From positions 1 to 8,947 of the forward strand of contig DBHP01000083.1 of the NCBI GenBank assembly GCA_002295705.1: DNA of 8,947 nt, given 5' to 3'. Below the pieces are notes generated by a model. It saw nothing but the letters and a program-made list of their open reading frames with translations, did no database searches and was not told where the DNA came from. A program made the position numbers and the translations under genes. Positions 1 through 5,364 of the stretch are shown here, one piece after another (positions within the stretch are counted from its first letter, which is position 1; every line of letters begins with the position of its first letter). The stretch comes from Candidatus Neomicrothrix sp. UBA825. GTDB taxonomy: Bacteria; Actinomycetota; Acidimicrobiia; Acidimicrobiales; UBA8592.

Positions 1-269
1 GAAGCTGCTTCTTCCTCTTCTTCGTAGCCTAAGTCCCATTCGATAACGATATTTTCTCGTTCTGCGTCTCGGTTTACCCGTTCCCGGTTTCGTCGGAATT
101 GTGGGTCATGAGGAGGCAGGAGAACTAAGCGAGCTTCAACTCTTGTTCGAAGTCCATCTATGAGATCCTTATCACCAAAATCGGATCGCATTTCCCAGTG
201 AGGTGCAACGGGCCCCATGTAAACCATCTTTATATGCCCTCGTGGGGGTTCGTTCTCTATATCGCTCAT
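1..269 (-). CDS. Unrecognised acidic protein, N-terminal part (runs off left edge)
   Basis: An open frame begins at ATG 267-269 on the minus strand and stays open for 89 codons to the window edge, so the C-terminus is missing. A good Shine-Dalgarno sequence, AAGGA at 276-280, lies 6 bases before the ATG and supports this start. The product begins MSDIENEPPRGHIKMVYMGP and has no signal peptide or membrane segment in the visible part. A basic Arg-rich stretch at about residues 58-72 (PQFRRNRERVNRDAE) is followed by a strongly acidic run of five glutamates near residue 83. I do not recognise the family and assign no function. The gene diverges from the WhiB-family gene at 374 across a 104-base gap. 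A TACACT box on the minus strand at 296-301 could be its -10 element, which would give a short leader of about 20 bases. That it is a gene is fairly safe; its role is unknown. Confidence 0.7.
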   Translation of the reverse strand, partial: MSDIENEPPRGHIKMVYMGPVAPHWEMRSDFGDKDLIDGLRTRVEARLVLLPPHDPQFRRNRERVNRDAERENIVIEWDLGYEEEEEAA

Positions 270-363
270 TTCTCGTCCTTGTTTCGTTGGATTTGAGTGT
301 ATCTAGAAAAATTTCTTTTGATTACGGGAACTTTTTCAGTGTTCGCACCGTCTTGTAAGCATT

Positions 364-368
364 GGAGG
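364..368 (+). promoter_or_regulatory. Shine-Dalgarno site deciding the WhiB start
   Basis: GGAGG lies 5 bases before ATG 374-376. An in-frame TTG at 362 overlaps this site, so it is very unlikely to be the start; the ATG is preferred. Confidence 0.8.
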
Positions 369-373
369 TAATT

Positions 374-631
374 ATGGAAACAACATGGATGGCTAAAGGT
401 AATTGTGCTGATAGAGATCCGAAGATCTTTTTCCCAAGCGATGGTATTGGTGTTGCAAGGGCTAAAAGCATTTGTTCCACATGCCCAGTACAAGCAGCTT
501 GTTTGGAACATGCATTGATTCACCGAATAGACCACGGTGTGTGGGGTGGATGTTCAGAACGTCAACGCAGAAAGATTCGTAAACAACGAAAAGTAGATGC
601 AATGCTTGCGGGTTCGGCGCTCTTCACCTGA
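374..631 (+). CDS. WhiB-family iron-sulfur transcriptional regulator
   Basis: The product is 85 residues, the usual size of a compact WhiB-like (Wbl) protein. Wbl proteins are cytoplasmic [4Fe-4S] regulators, often partners of the primary sigma factor, that respond to redox or nitric oxide. All four cluster ligands are visible: C11, then C34-x2-C37-x5-C43. The family turn follows as GVWGG at residues 55-59, then a basic SERQRRKIRKQRK tail (61-73) suited to DNA contact. The start is set by GGAGG 5 bases upstream. An extra cysteine, C60, directly follows GVWGG where Wbl proteins commonly carry Leu, Met or Thr. I cannot place it confidently in a WhiB1-7 subfamily. It converges with the whiB2-like gene, with 13 bases between the two stop codons. 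Family assignment is very safe; the target genes are unknown. Confidence 0.95.
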   Translation: METTWMAKGNCADRDPKIFFPSDGIGVARAKSICSTCPVQAACLEHALIHRIDHGVWGGCSERQRRKIRKQRKVDAMLAGSALFT

Positions 632-644
632 TCAGATATTTTGA

Positions 645-950
645 TTAGCTGATAGCTTTTGAGTCGGGCACGATCTGGATAATTGCCTCTTGTTGAGAAG
701 CTTGCCGTTCGAGAGCACGTTGTCTTCTAATTCGGCGGCGTTCACGTTCACTCATACCGCCCCAGATACCAAATTTCTCGCTGTTTTGTAATGCGTACTC
801 AAGGCAATCGCCACGTACAACGCATCCCCGACACACTTCTTTGGCTTCTCGTGTGGATGCTCCCCGTTCAGGAAAAAACAAGTCTGGGTCAACACCAAGG
901 CAGTTAGCAAAGTCTTGCCATCCCTCAGCAATCGAATCTTCTTCGACCAC
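645..950 (-). CDS. whiB2: WhiB2/WhmD-like iron-sulfur transcriptional regulator
   Basis: The product is 101 residues with cluster ligands C17, C40-x2-C43-x5-C49, followed by FGIWGG (60-65) and a basic SERERRRIRRQR segment (67-78). The pattern WQD-A-C, FFPERG, STREAKEVC, GC-VR, CLEYAL and FGIWGG-SERERRR resembles, from memory, mycobacterial WhiB2 (WhmD) and Streptomyces WhiB much more than other Wbl classes. Those proteins act in septation and sporulation; Streptomyces WhiB works with WhiA on cell-division genes. That role is inferred here. The start is GTG 948-950, chosen because GGAGGG (958-963) sits 7 bases upstream. The roughly 20-residue tail after the basic segment (ERQASQQEAIIQIVPDSKAIS) is longer than in WhmD. 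The VWA gene ends 178 bases upstream on the same strand, and the gap contains two palindromes, so a separate promoter is plausible. WhiB family certain; subfamily likely. Confidence 0.9.
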   Translation of the reverse strand: MVEEDSIAEGWQDFANCLGVDPDLFFPERGASTREAKEVCRGCVVRGDCLEYALQNSEKFGIWGGMSERERRRIRRQRALERQASQQEAIIQIVPDSKAIS

Positions 951-957
951 GTATCAA

Positions 958-963
958 CCCTCC
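958..963 (-). promoter_or_regulatory. Shine-Dalgarno site supporting the GTG start of whiB2
   Basis: GGAGGG on the minus strand ends 7 bases before the GTG at 948-950. No ATG competes nearby, so this site fixes the start. Confidence 0.8.
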
Positions 964-986
964 AGTTACACCACAGCTATGCTGCT

Positions 987-1003
987 CGCACCAACTTGGC
1001 GCG
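987..1003. promoter_or_regulatory. Imperfect 17-bp dyad upstream of whiB2, possible operator
   Basis: On the plus strand CGCACCAACTTGGCGCG pairs with itself at all positions except one A/C mismatch and the central base. It lies 37-53 bases upstream of the whiB2 start codon, in the range of a promoter or operator. There is no T-run on either side, so it is not a convincing terminator for the VWA gene. The regulator, if any, is unknown. Confidence 0.35.
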
Positions 1004-1033
1004 TTTAAAAGCCCAAAACTCAAGCTTGTAATT

Positions 1034-1043
1034 ACATTAATGT
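1034..1043. repeat. Perfect 10-bp palindrome ACATTAATGT
   Basis: A perfect dyad in the 178-base gap between the VWA gene and whiB2. A 10-bp AT-rich palindrome can arise by chance, so a regulatory role is only a possibility. Confidence 0.25.
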
Positions 1044-1128
1044 CATTTAAGCAGGTCAGGCTTCTAAAAAGCAAGTCCTTTACAGAAAAGATCCAAATAA
1101 TTTACCTTTTCGACGAAATCTACAATTT

Positions 1129-3159
1129 TTAGCGCGATGTGATGATTTTTCGTCTGTGTTCAACGAAATCAACAAGTAAATAGTCGCCGAGATTATCTCT
1201 GTTTGTGAAGAAAGCACGCCCGCCGTTCATTTCTGTAATCTTTTCAATGAACCGACTCAGGGCAGGTTCCGGGTCAAGCATGAATGTGTTGATCCGAATC
1301 CCATCCTTCGTGCAAGCCATCACTTCAGCAAGGGTTCGGTCGATCGTAAATTGTGACGGCGGGTAATCAAAATATGGATTTCCATTTCTGTCGATATGAG
1401 CAGTTGGCTCCCCATCAGTAACCATGATGATCTGTTTTGTTCCGGTTTGTTTCGCTAACATTTGGCGGGCAAGCATCAACGCATGTTGCATATTTGTTCC
1501 TTGCATGTAACCAGTGGTGACTTCTGGCAGTTCGTGTATGTCAATTTCGCGAGCAAGGAGATGGAATCCTACAATCCCTAAATAGTCTCTTGGGTATTGC
1601 ATCGTGATGAGAGATTGAAGAGCCAATGCTACTTTTTTTGCCGGGAGTAGCCTACCGGTCCACGCCATAGAGTTTGAGAGGTCAAGCATGAGCACAGTGC
1701 TTGAACGGACAAGGCTTTCAGTTCGTTCTATTTCAAAATCGTCAGGCGACAACTGTATGGGCGTCCCTCCGCCAGTTCGTTTGATTGCATTACGAACGGT
1801 TCGTTGAATATCTAAATTAAACGGGTCTCCAAATTCGTATGGCTTAGTTGAAAAGTCTCGTTCGTGGCCTATGCCCTCATGTTGGAGATCATGTGACCCA
1901 AGATGGTCTTTGCTTAACTTTTTAAATAGATCAGACAAGGCTTGTTGTCCTATCTTTCGCATAGCACGGGGCGTTAATTCGAATCGTCCATCTTTGCTTT
2001 CGACGTAACCAGCCTTCTCTAATTCTTGAGCTATCTCAGACAGTTGATCAAGGCTATTGGCTACATCATCTCCAAGGAGTTCTCGGGCTCGTTCAATATC
2101 TACCTCAGCGAGTTGCGATGGATTATTCACCGATGAGAGCATTCGCTCAAGAGAGTCTATGTCAGCGAGATCTTCAAAAATATTTTGTGCATTCTCTAAT
2201 GAAATTTGTTCTTCTCCTGAAAATTCGTATGATTGCTCCCAGCCAAGATCTGGGAAGGCTTCTTGCAAGTTTTGGCTTAATTGATCCATTTGCCATTGCA
2301 AATCCATATCTTCTAGAAGTTGATCATTTAACTGCTGGAGTTGCTGTTGTTGTTCAGGTGTCATGGAATTCATCATTGCTTGTGCAGCTGCCATTCGTTG
2401 GGCCATAACTTCTAGTAATTCATCGAGCGTTGAAGGATTCTCTGGGAAAAAATCTCCGAATTCTTCCATAAAGGAATCGAAATCTGGTTCTTCACCTTGA
2501 GCGCGTTGTTCAAGCATTTCATTTAGTGAAGACATCATGTCTTTGAGCCTGCCCATATCTTCAGAACCCATATTCTGCATATCGTCTGAAAGCTGATCCA
2601 AATATCGTTGCATGAGTTGCTCTTTAAGCTTGTCCATAAGGTCATCAAATTGTTGACGAGCTTCTGAGGATGTGAATTCGTAGTTTTGTAGATCGCGAAC
2701 TTTTCCGGCTAAATCTTCTGGCATCATGTCAAGTTCTAAATTCCGTTGGGTGACGGTCTCTTCAGTTATTTTGCTTCTTCGCTCATCTCCTGATTCGGTT
2801 GCTTCTTGAAGGAGATCATCTAACGATTGTCTTTCAGTATCAACAACGTTATTGAGGCTTTCCGATACTTCGTCATAGACTCCACCGAGGTCATAGTTTT
2901 CAAGACGTTCTTGTCGTTGTTCACGAAGTTCATTCAACATATCTCGCAGGCCCTGAATTCGTTCACCGTCCATGTCAAAACCTGATTGCATTAACCTGCG
3001 TAGTGCGGAATTGATATCCCCGTCAAACATGAGGTCATCAGCAATTTCCGACATGATGTCATCAGCAGACAGATCGAAACCCGTTTGTGTTCCATCCCAT
3101 GCAGAATACGCGTAATAATTCTTGCTCTTCTTGCGTCTACGCCATTTACCGATGACCAT
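1129..3159 (-). CDS. VWA-domain protein with long coiled-coil N-terminal region
   Basis: This 676-residue cytoplasmic protein resembles the actinobacterial family that, as I recall, includes M. tuberculosis Rv0959, often linked to a MoxR/Mg-chelatase-type AAA ATPase. Residues about 30-350 are acidic, Gln- and Met-rich and heptad-like, including a QQQQLQQL run near 270. Residues 370-415 look like a winged-helix segment (LEKAGYVESKDGRFELTPR). The von Willebrand A domain occupies about 486-670 with a complete MIDAS metal site: D493-x-S495-x-S497, T555 in QGTN, and D582 in TDGEP. There is no signal peptide or transmembrane helix. The start at ATG 3157-3159 fits the family N-terminus; the frame upstream is closed by a TAG at 3178-3180. 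No Shine-Dalgarno site is visible, and a TACTGT box 6 bases before the ATG suggests a leaderless mRNA. The expected ATPase partner is not adjacent: the upstream neighbour is a divergent crotonase. The family is confident; the function is unknown. Confidence 0.9.
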   Translation of the reverse strand: MVIGKWRRRKKSKNYYAYSAWDGTQTGFDLSADDIMSEIADDLMFDGDINSALRRLMQSGFDMDGERIQGLRDMLNELREQRQERLENYDLGGVYDEVSESLNNVVDTERQSLDDLLQEATESGDERRSKITEETVTQRNLELDMMPEDLAGKVRDLQNYEFTSSEARQQFDDLMDKLKEQLMQRYLDQLSDDMQNMGSEDMGRLKDMMSSLNEMLEQRAQGEEPDFDSFMEEFGDFFPENPSTLDELLEVMAQRMAAAQAMMNSMTPEQQQQLQQLNDQLLEDMDLQWQMDQLSQNLQEAFPDLGWEQSYEFSGEEQISLENAQNIFEDLADIDSLERMLSSVNNPSQLAEVDIERARELLGDDVANSLDQLSEIAQELEKAGYVESKDGRFELTPRAMRKIGQQALSDLFKKLSKDHLGSHDLQHEGIGHERDFSTKPYEFGDPFNLDIQRTVRNAIKRTGGGTPIQLSPDDFEIERTESLVRSSTVLMLDLSNSMAWTGRLLPAKKVALALQSLITMQYPRDYLGIVGFHLLAREIDIHELPEVTTGYMQGTNMQHALMLARQMLAKQTGTKQIIMVTDGEPTAHIDRNGNPYFDYPPSQFTIDRTLAEVMACTKDGIRINTFMLDPEPALSRFIEKITEMNGGRAFFTNRDNLGDYLLVDFVEHRRKIITSR

Positions 3160-3165
3160 GCTTTG

Positions 3166-3171
3166 ACAGTA
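3166..3171 (-). promoter_or_regulatory. Candidate -10 box of a leaderless promoter for the VWA gene
   Basis: TACTGT on the minus strand matches the actinobacterial TAnnnT pattern and ends 6 bases before the ATG. Transcription would therefore start at the start codon, which fits the absence of a Shine-Dalgarno site. No good -35 hexamer is visible. Confidence 0.4.
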
Positions 3172-3247
3172 CCAGCACTACCCGCTTGTGCACGTATCGA
3201 ACGTGGTTGGTTTTAAGGGAAGTTGTGATGACCTTTGGTATGTGAAC

Positions 3248-3253
3248 TATGGT
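3248..3253 (+). promoter_or_regulatory. Candidate -10 box of a leaderless promoter for the crotonase gene
   Basis: TATGGT fits TAnnnT and ends 7 bases before ATG 3261. The ribosome-binding match upstream of this ATG is poor. A weak TTGTGA at 3223-3228 could be a -35 element, but at 19 bases the spacing is long. Confidence 0.4.
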
Positions 3254-3260
3254 CTAGGTC

Positions 3261-4022
3261 ATGATTGTTGAATATGAGAAAAGAGGGCGGACTGCCGTCA
3301 TTACATTAAATAGACCTGAAGCGCGAAATGCTGTTTCAGGAGAGTTAGCACAAGCCCTTGAAGAAGCCGTAGATAAACTCGAGGCTGACGACGATGTGTG
3401 GGTTGGTATTCTTGCTGGCAACGGCCCTGTCTTCTGCGCAGGTGCTGACCTCAAAGCTGTCGCATCGGGAAAAGCGAATCTAGGCACAAGCCGAGGGGGA
3501 TTTGGAGGCTTTGTAACGTTGGAGAGAACAAAACCTGTTATTGCAGCCGTTGAAGGACCAGCAGTTGCGGGAGGCTGCGAATTAGTTCTTGCATGTGATC
3601 TTGTCGTCGCATCTCCTGATGCCGCTTTTGGCCTTCCAGAGGTTAAGCGATCCCTTGTCGCGATGGCCGGTGGCACAACAAGGCTACCGAAAAGAGTCCC
3701 ACAAAATATTGCTATGGAGATGGCATTGACCGGAGACACAATAACTGCTGAGCGGGCATACCAACATGGTTTGGTGAATATTTTGTGTGAACAGGGTGAA
3801 GCAATCAACGAAGCTATCAGTCTGGCCGAACGCATAAATAGCAATGCCCCGCTCGCTGTCCGAGCCACAAGAAAAGCTGTTTTGGAGGGAGCGATGGTAA
3901 ATGATGACGAAGGTATACGTATCGCCGTTGAACTATTTAAACCCGTCGCTATAAGTGAAGATGCTAAAGAGGGGCCACTCGCTTTTGTTGAGAAGCGTTC
4001 ACCTGAATGGAAAGCACGCTGA
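3261..4022 (+). CDS. Enoyl-CoA hydratase/isomerase family protein (crotonase fold)
   Basis: At 253 residues this is a normal-length crotonase. Members bind acyl-CoA and typically hydrate or isomerise enoyl-CoA in fatty-acid or side-chain beta-oxidation, in the cytoplasm. The oxyanion-hole motifs are present: FCAGADLK (58-65) and GPAVAGGCELVLACDLV (99-115). Both catalytic glutamates of true enoyl-CoA hydratases are conserved, E107 in GGCE and E127 in GLPEV. They are 20 residues apart, the same as E144 and E164 of rat mitochondrial hydratase. This supports hydratase activity, but the natural substrate cannot be read from sequence. The start gives the standard N-terminus (VEYEKRGRTAVITLNRPEARNA). 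The Nudix gene begins inside its last codons, so the two are probably co-translated. Mycobacteria carry many EchA paralogues and I do not assign one. Family certain, exact reaction probable. Confidence 0.93.
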   Translation: MIVEYEKRGRTAVITLNRPEARNAVSGELAQALEEAVDKLEADDDVWVGILAGNGPVFCAGADLKAVASGKANLGTSRGGFGGFVTLERTKPVIAAVEGPAVAGGCELVLACDLVVASPDAAFGLPEVKRSLVAMAGGTTRLPKRVPQNIAMEMALTGDTITAERAYQHGLVNILCEQGEAINEAISLAERINSNAPLAVRATRKAVLEGAMVNDDEGIRIAVELFKPVAISEDAKEGPLAFVEKRSPEWKAR

Positions 4023-4663
4023 GTGATCCATCAAGCGTACCTGACACAACATTTGCAGGCGCTTTAAAGCAAACCATTGCCGATAACCTTTCGGCCCATA
4101 ACAAAATTGATTCAACTAACAACGCTCTTCGGAAGGCTTCTGTGGGGATCATTGTGGTTGAAAACGATAAGGGAGAAGCCGGGTTTATTCTTACAAGACG
4201 TGGAAAAGGGTTACGAAATCACAGCTACCAGTACGCCTTGCCTGGAGGAAGAATTGACCCTGGGGAAACGCTGGAGGAAACAGTACTACGCGAAATTAAT
4301 GAGGAAATAGGGATTACCGTCTCAAAAGATCAGATATTGGGATGCCTTGATGAATATGAGACACGGTCAGGCTTTTCGATTACCCCAGTGGTCTTATGGG
4401 TAAATGATTTATCCTCTTTAGAAGCTGAACCTGATGAGGTTGAGGAGATATTTATCATTAACCTCAAGGAGCTATTCAGAGCTGACAGCCCGAAATGGGT
4501 CTCAATTGAAGAAAGCGACCTGAAGGTGCTGCAGTTGCCGATCAGAAATCGTCTTATTCACGCTCCTACAGCGGCTTTATTACTTCAGTTCAAAGAAGTC
4601 GCATTACTGGGAAACTTTATGAGAACAGATCATATTGAAGAGCCTGTCTGGGCTTGGAAGTGA
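4007..4663 (+). CDS. Nudix hydrolase, probable coenzyme A pyrophosphatase (NudL-like)
   Basis: The 218-residue product carries a perfect Nudix box, G-x5-E-x7-REU-x-EE-x-GU, at residues 81-103 (GRIDPGETLEETVLREINEE then IGI), which binds Mg2+ and cleaves nucleoside-diphosphate linkages. Just upstream, LTRRGKGLRNHSYQYALPGG (62-81) resembles the extra motif of the CoA-pyrophosphatase group (E. coli NudL, NUDT7/NUDT8). That group splits CoA or acyl-CoA into phosphopantetheine derivatives and 3',5'-ADP. The following DEYETRSGFSITPVV (115-129) matches the same group. ATG 4007 is the only ATG ahead of the domain. It overlaps the crotonase end by 16 bases and has only a weak GAGAAG upstream, so translational coupling is likely. 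Pairing with an acyl-CoA enzyme supports a CoA-type substrate, although this is inferred. Nudix family certain, CoA specificity likely. Confidence 0.9.
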   Translation: MESTLSDPSSVPDTTFAGALKQTIADNLSAHNKIDSTNNALRKASVGIIVVENDKGEAGFILTRRGKGLRNHSYQYALPGGRIDPGETLEETVLREINEEIGITVSKDQILGCLDEYETRSGFSITPVVLWVNDLSSLEAEPDEVEEIFIINLKELFRADSPKWVSIEESDLKVLQLPIRNRLIHAPTAALLLQFKEVALLGNFMRTDHIEEPVWAWK

Positions 4664-4687
4664 GCTTTAGCGTTAATTTTGCAGGTA

Positions 4688-4710
4688 ATTTGACCCGATA
4701 TTGGTCAAAT
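4688..4710. repeat. Perfect 8-bp inverted repeat ATTTGACC / GGTCAAAT, 7-base loop
   Basis: The arms are at 4688-4695 and 4703-4710, 24 bases after the Nudix stop. There is no T-run on the plus-strand side, so a classic terminator is not supported; it may be a weak 3' end structure or the first operator-like site of the leader. The left arm contains TTGACC, a near -35 match. Confidence 0.6.
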
Positions 4711-4713
4711 AAT

Positions 4714-4724
4714 GGCAAATTGCC
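4714..4724. repeat. 11-bp palindrome GGCAAATTGCC
   Basis: Perfect dyad around a single central base, four bases after the preceding inverted repeat. Its half-sites GGCAA and TTGCC recur in the hairpin at 4779-4797, which makes it a candidate protein-binding site. Confidence 0.45.
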
Positions 4725-4730
4725 TTAAAC

Positions 4731-4741
4731 ACGGCTACCGT
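4731..4741. repeat. Short inverted repeat ACGG-CTA-CCGT
   Basis: Four-base arms and a three-base loop. It would be unremarkable alone and is listed because it is the third of five consecutive dyads in this leader. It also contains TACCGT (4736-4741), a TAnnnT box that could be a -10 element. Confidence 0.3.
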
Positions 4742-4746
4742 TACAG

Positions 4747-4764
4747 ATGTGCCATATGGCACAT
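4747..4764. repeat. Perfect 18-bp palindrome ATGTGCCATATGGCACAT
   Basis: Every base pairs, with no mismatch and no spacer. As DNA it is an ideal site for a dimeric regulator; as RNA it would form a 7-bp stem with an AUAU loop. It lies 57-74 bases before the exported protein's start codon. An 18-bp perfect palindrome is unlikely by chance in a 9-kb window. Confidence 0.7.
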
Positions 4765-4778
4765 GACAAACTTTCATG

Positions 4779-4797
4779 CGGCAAAAACGTATTGCCG
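4779..4797. repeat. Hairpin-forming repeat CGGCAA / TTGCCG, 7-base loop
   Basis: Perfect six-base arms, extendable by one G-T and one T-A pair to 4777-4799. It ends about 8 bases before the ribosome-binding site of the exported protein, so in mRNA it would stand directly beside the initiation region. Its half-sites match the palindrome at 4714-4724. Confidence 0.55.
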
Positions 4798-4806
4798 TAC
4801 ATGATG

Positions 4807-4812
4807 AGAGGG
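4807..4812 (+). promoter_or_regulatory. Shine-Dalgarno-like site setting the exported protein start
   Basis: AGAGGG lies 9 bases before ATG 4822. The same frame is open back to ATG 4747 and to a pair of ATGs at 4801 and 4804, but only ATG 4822 gives a standard signal peptide with its charge at the very N-terminus. Confidence 0.55.
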
Positions 4813-4821
4813 AAATTTTTC

Positions 4822-5337
4822 ATGAAAAAAATTAAATTACTAGTTTCAGCTTTTGCTGTAGCACTGGTTGCAATGCTTGCATTGGCACCAGCTGCTCAAG
4901 CACAAGATGTTCCACTAGCACAAGCTGATCCTGCTTTTGTTGAAGCGGCTGGAGAGTATGAATTTACAATCACCGGTTCAGGCTGGATAGCAGGTGCACT
5001 TGCACTTGTTCCTTGCAACGTTAACTCATACGAGGCTCTCGCCGCTGGTGGAGCCGAGGCATGTGATACTGCATCGCTAACAATTGCTTCTGCAGGCGCA
5101 GATGGAACATTTTCAGTAACTGCTACCTTCACAGTCCCTGAAGGGGGAATGTGTATCGGTATTGGCGGTGGCGCTGGATTCACCGAACAAGGTGGAGGAT
5201 ACTGTGTTGGTGTAGGAGCTCCAATCCTTCCTAACTCAGGTTCAGAGTCAGCAATGGTCGCTATCATCGGAGCAGCAGTGCTCGCTGGTGGAGCAATGAT
5301 TGTTCTCAGCACACGCCGACGTTCATTCGTCAGCTAA
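4822..5337 (+). CDS. Small exported protein with neocarzinostatin-like pattern and LPNSG wall-sorting tail
   Basis: The 171-residue product starts with a clear Sec signal peptide: KKIKLL, a hydrophobic core, and AQA at 25-27 with likely cleavage before Q28. The mature domain (about 28-132) is Gly- and Ala-rich and probably all-beta, with four cysteines (C65, C81, C111, C128) suggesting two disulfides. Motifs such as FTITGSGW and the ADGTFSVTATFTVP strand, together with cysteine order, recall the neocarzinostatin/macromomycin immunoglobulin-like fold, though this is weak. The C-terminus is a sorting signal: LPNSG (136-140, an LPxTG variant with Ser for Thr), a hydrophobic helix (about 144-163) and RRR (165-167). 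Sortase anchoring to the wall is therefore likely; otherwise the tail would be a membrane anchor. The leader upstream is unusually rich in dyads and a strong terminator follows, so it is probably a single-gene unit. The topology is confident; the function is unknown. Confidence 0.88.
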   Translation: MKKIKLLVSAFAVALVAMLALAPAAQAQDVPLAQADPAFVEAAGEYEFTITGSGWIAGALALVPCNVNSYEALAAGGAEACDTASLTIASAGADGTFSVTATFTVPEGGMCIGIGGGAGFTEQGGGYCVGVGAPILPNSGSESAMVAIIGAAVLAGGAMIVLSTRRRSFVS

Positions 5338-5346
5338 AGCTGAAAT

Positions 5347-5360
5347 CGTTCAACTGAACG
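5347..5360. repeat. 14-bp near-palindrome CGTTCAACTGAACG
   Basis: Six-base arms CGTTCA and TGAACG around AC, placed between the exported protein's stop and the terminator stem. It could form a small extra hairpin protecting the mRNA 3' end. Confidence 0.35.
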
Positions 5361-5364
5361 TATC

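Noticed and set aside
362..373. TTG start for the first WhiB gene
   Set aside because: It overlaps the GGAGG ribosome-binding site of ATG 374.
631..653. ATCAG / CTGAT inverted repeat between the two WhiB genes as a terminator
   Set aside because: Only five-base AT-rich arms with a 13-base loop; too weak to call.
3254..3868. 204-codon open frame on the minus strand, antisense to the crotonase gene
   Set aside because: The plus-strand frame has full crotonase motifs; the antisense product is low-complexity Ala/Ser/Pro-rich with no family features.
4747..4821. Upstream in-frame ATG of the exported protein, at the palindrome
   Set aside because: It would add 25 residues ahead of a normal signal peptide and turn the dyad-rich leader into coding sequence; ATG 4822 with AGAGGG upstream is better.
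4896..5312. 138-codon minus-strand frame antisense to the exported protein
   Set aside because: It mirrors a Gly/Ala-rich gene and is Pro/Ala-rich. The plus strand carries a signal peptide and sorting tail, and the terminator fits the plus strand.
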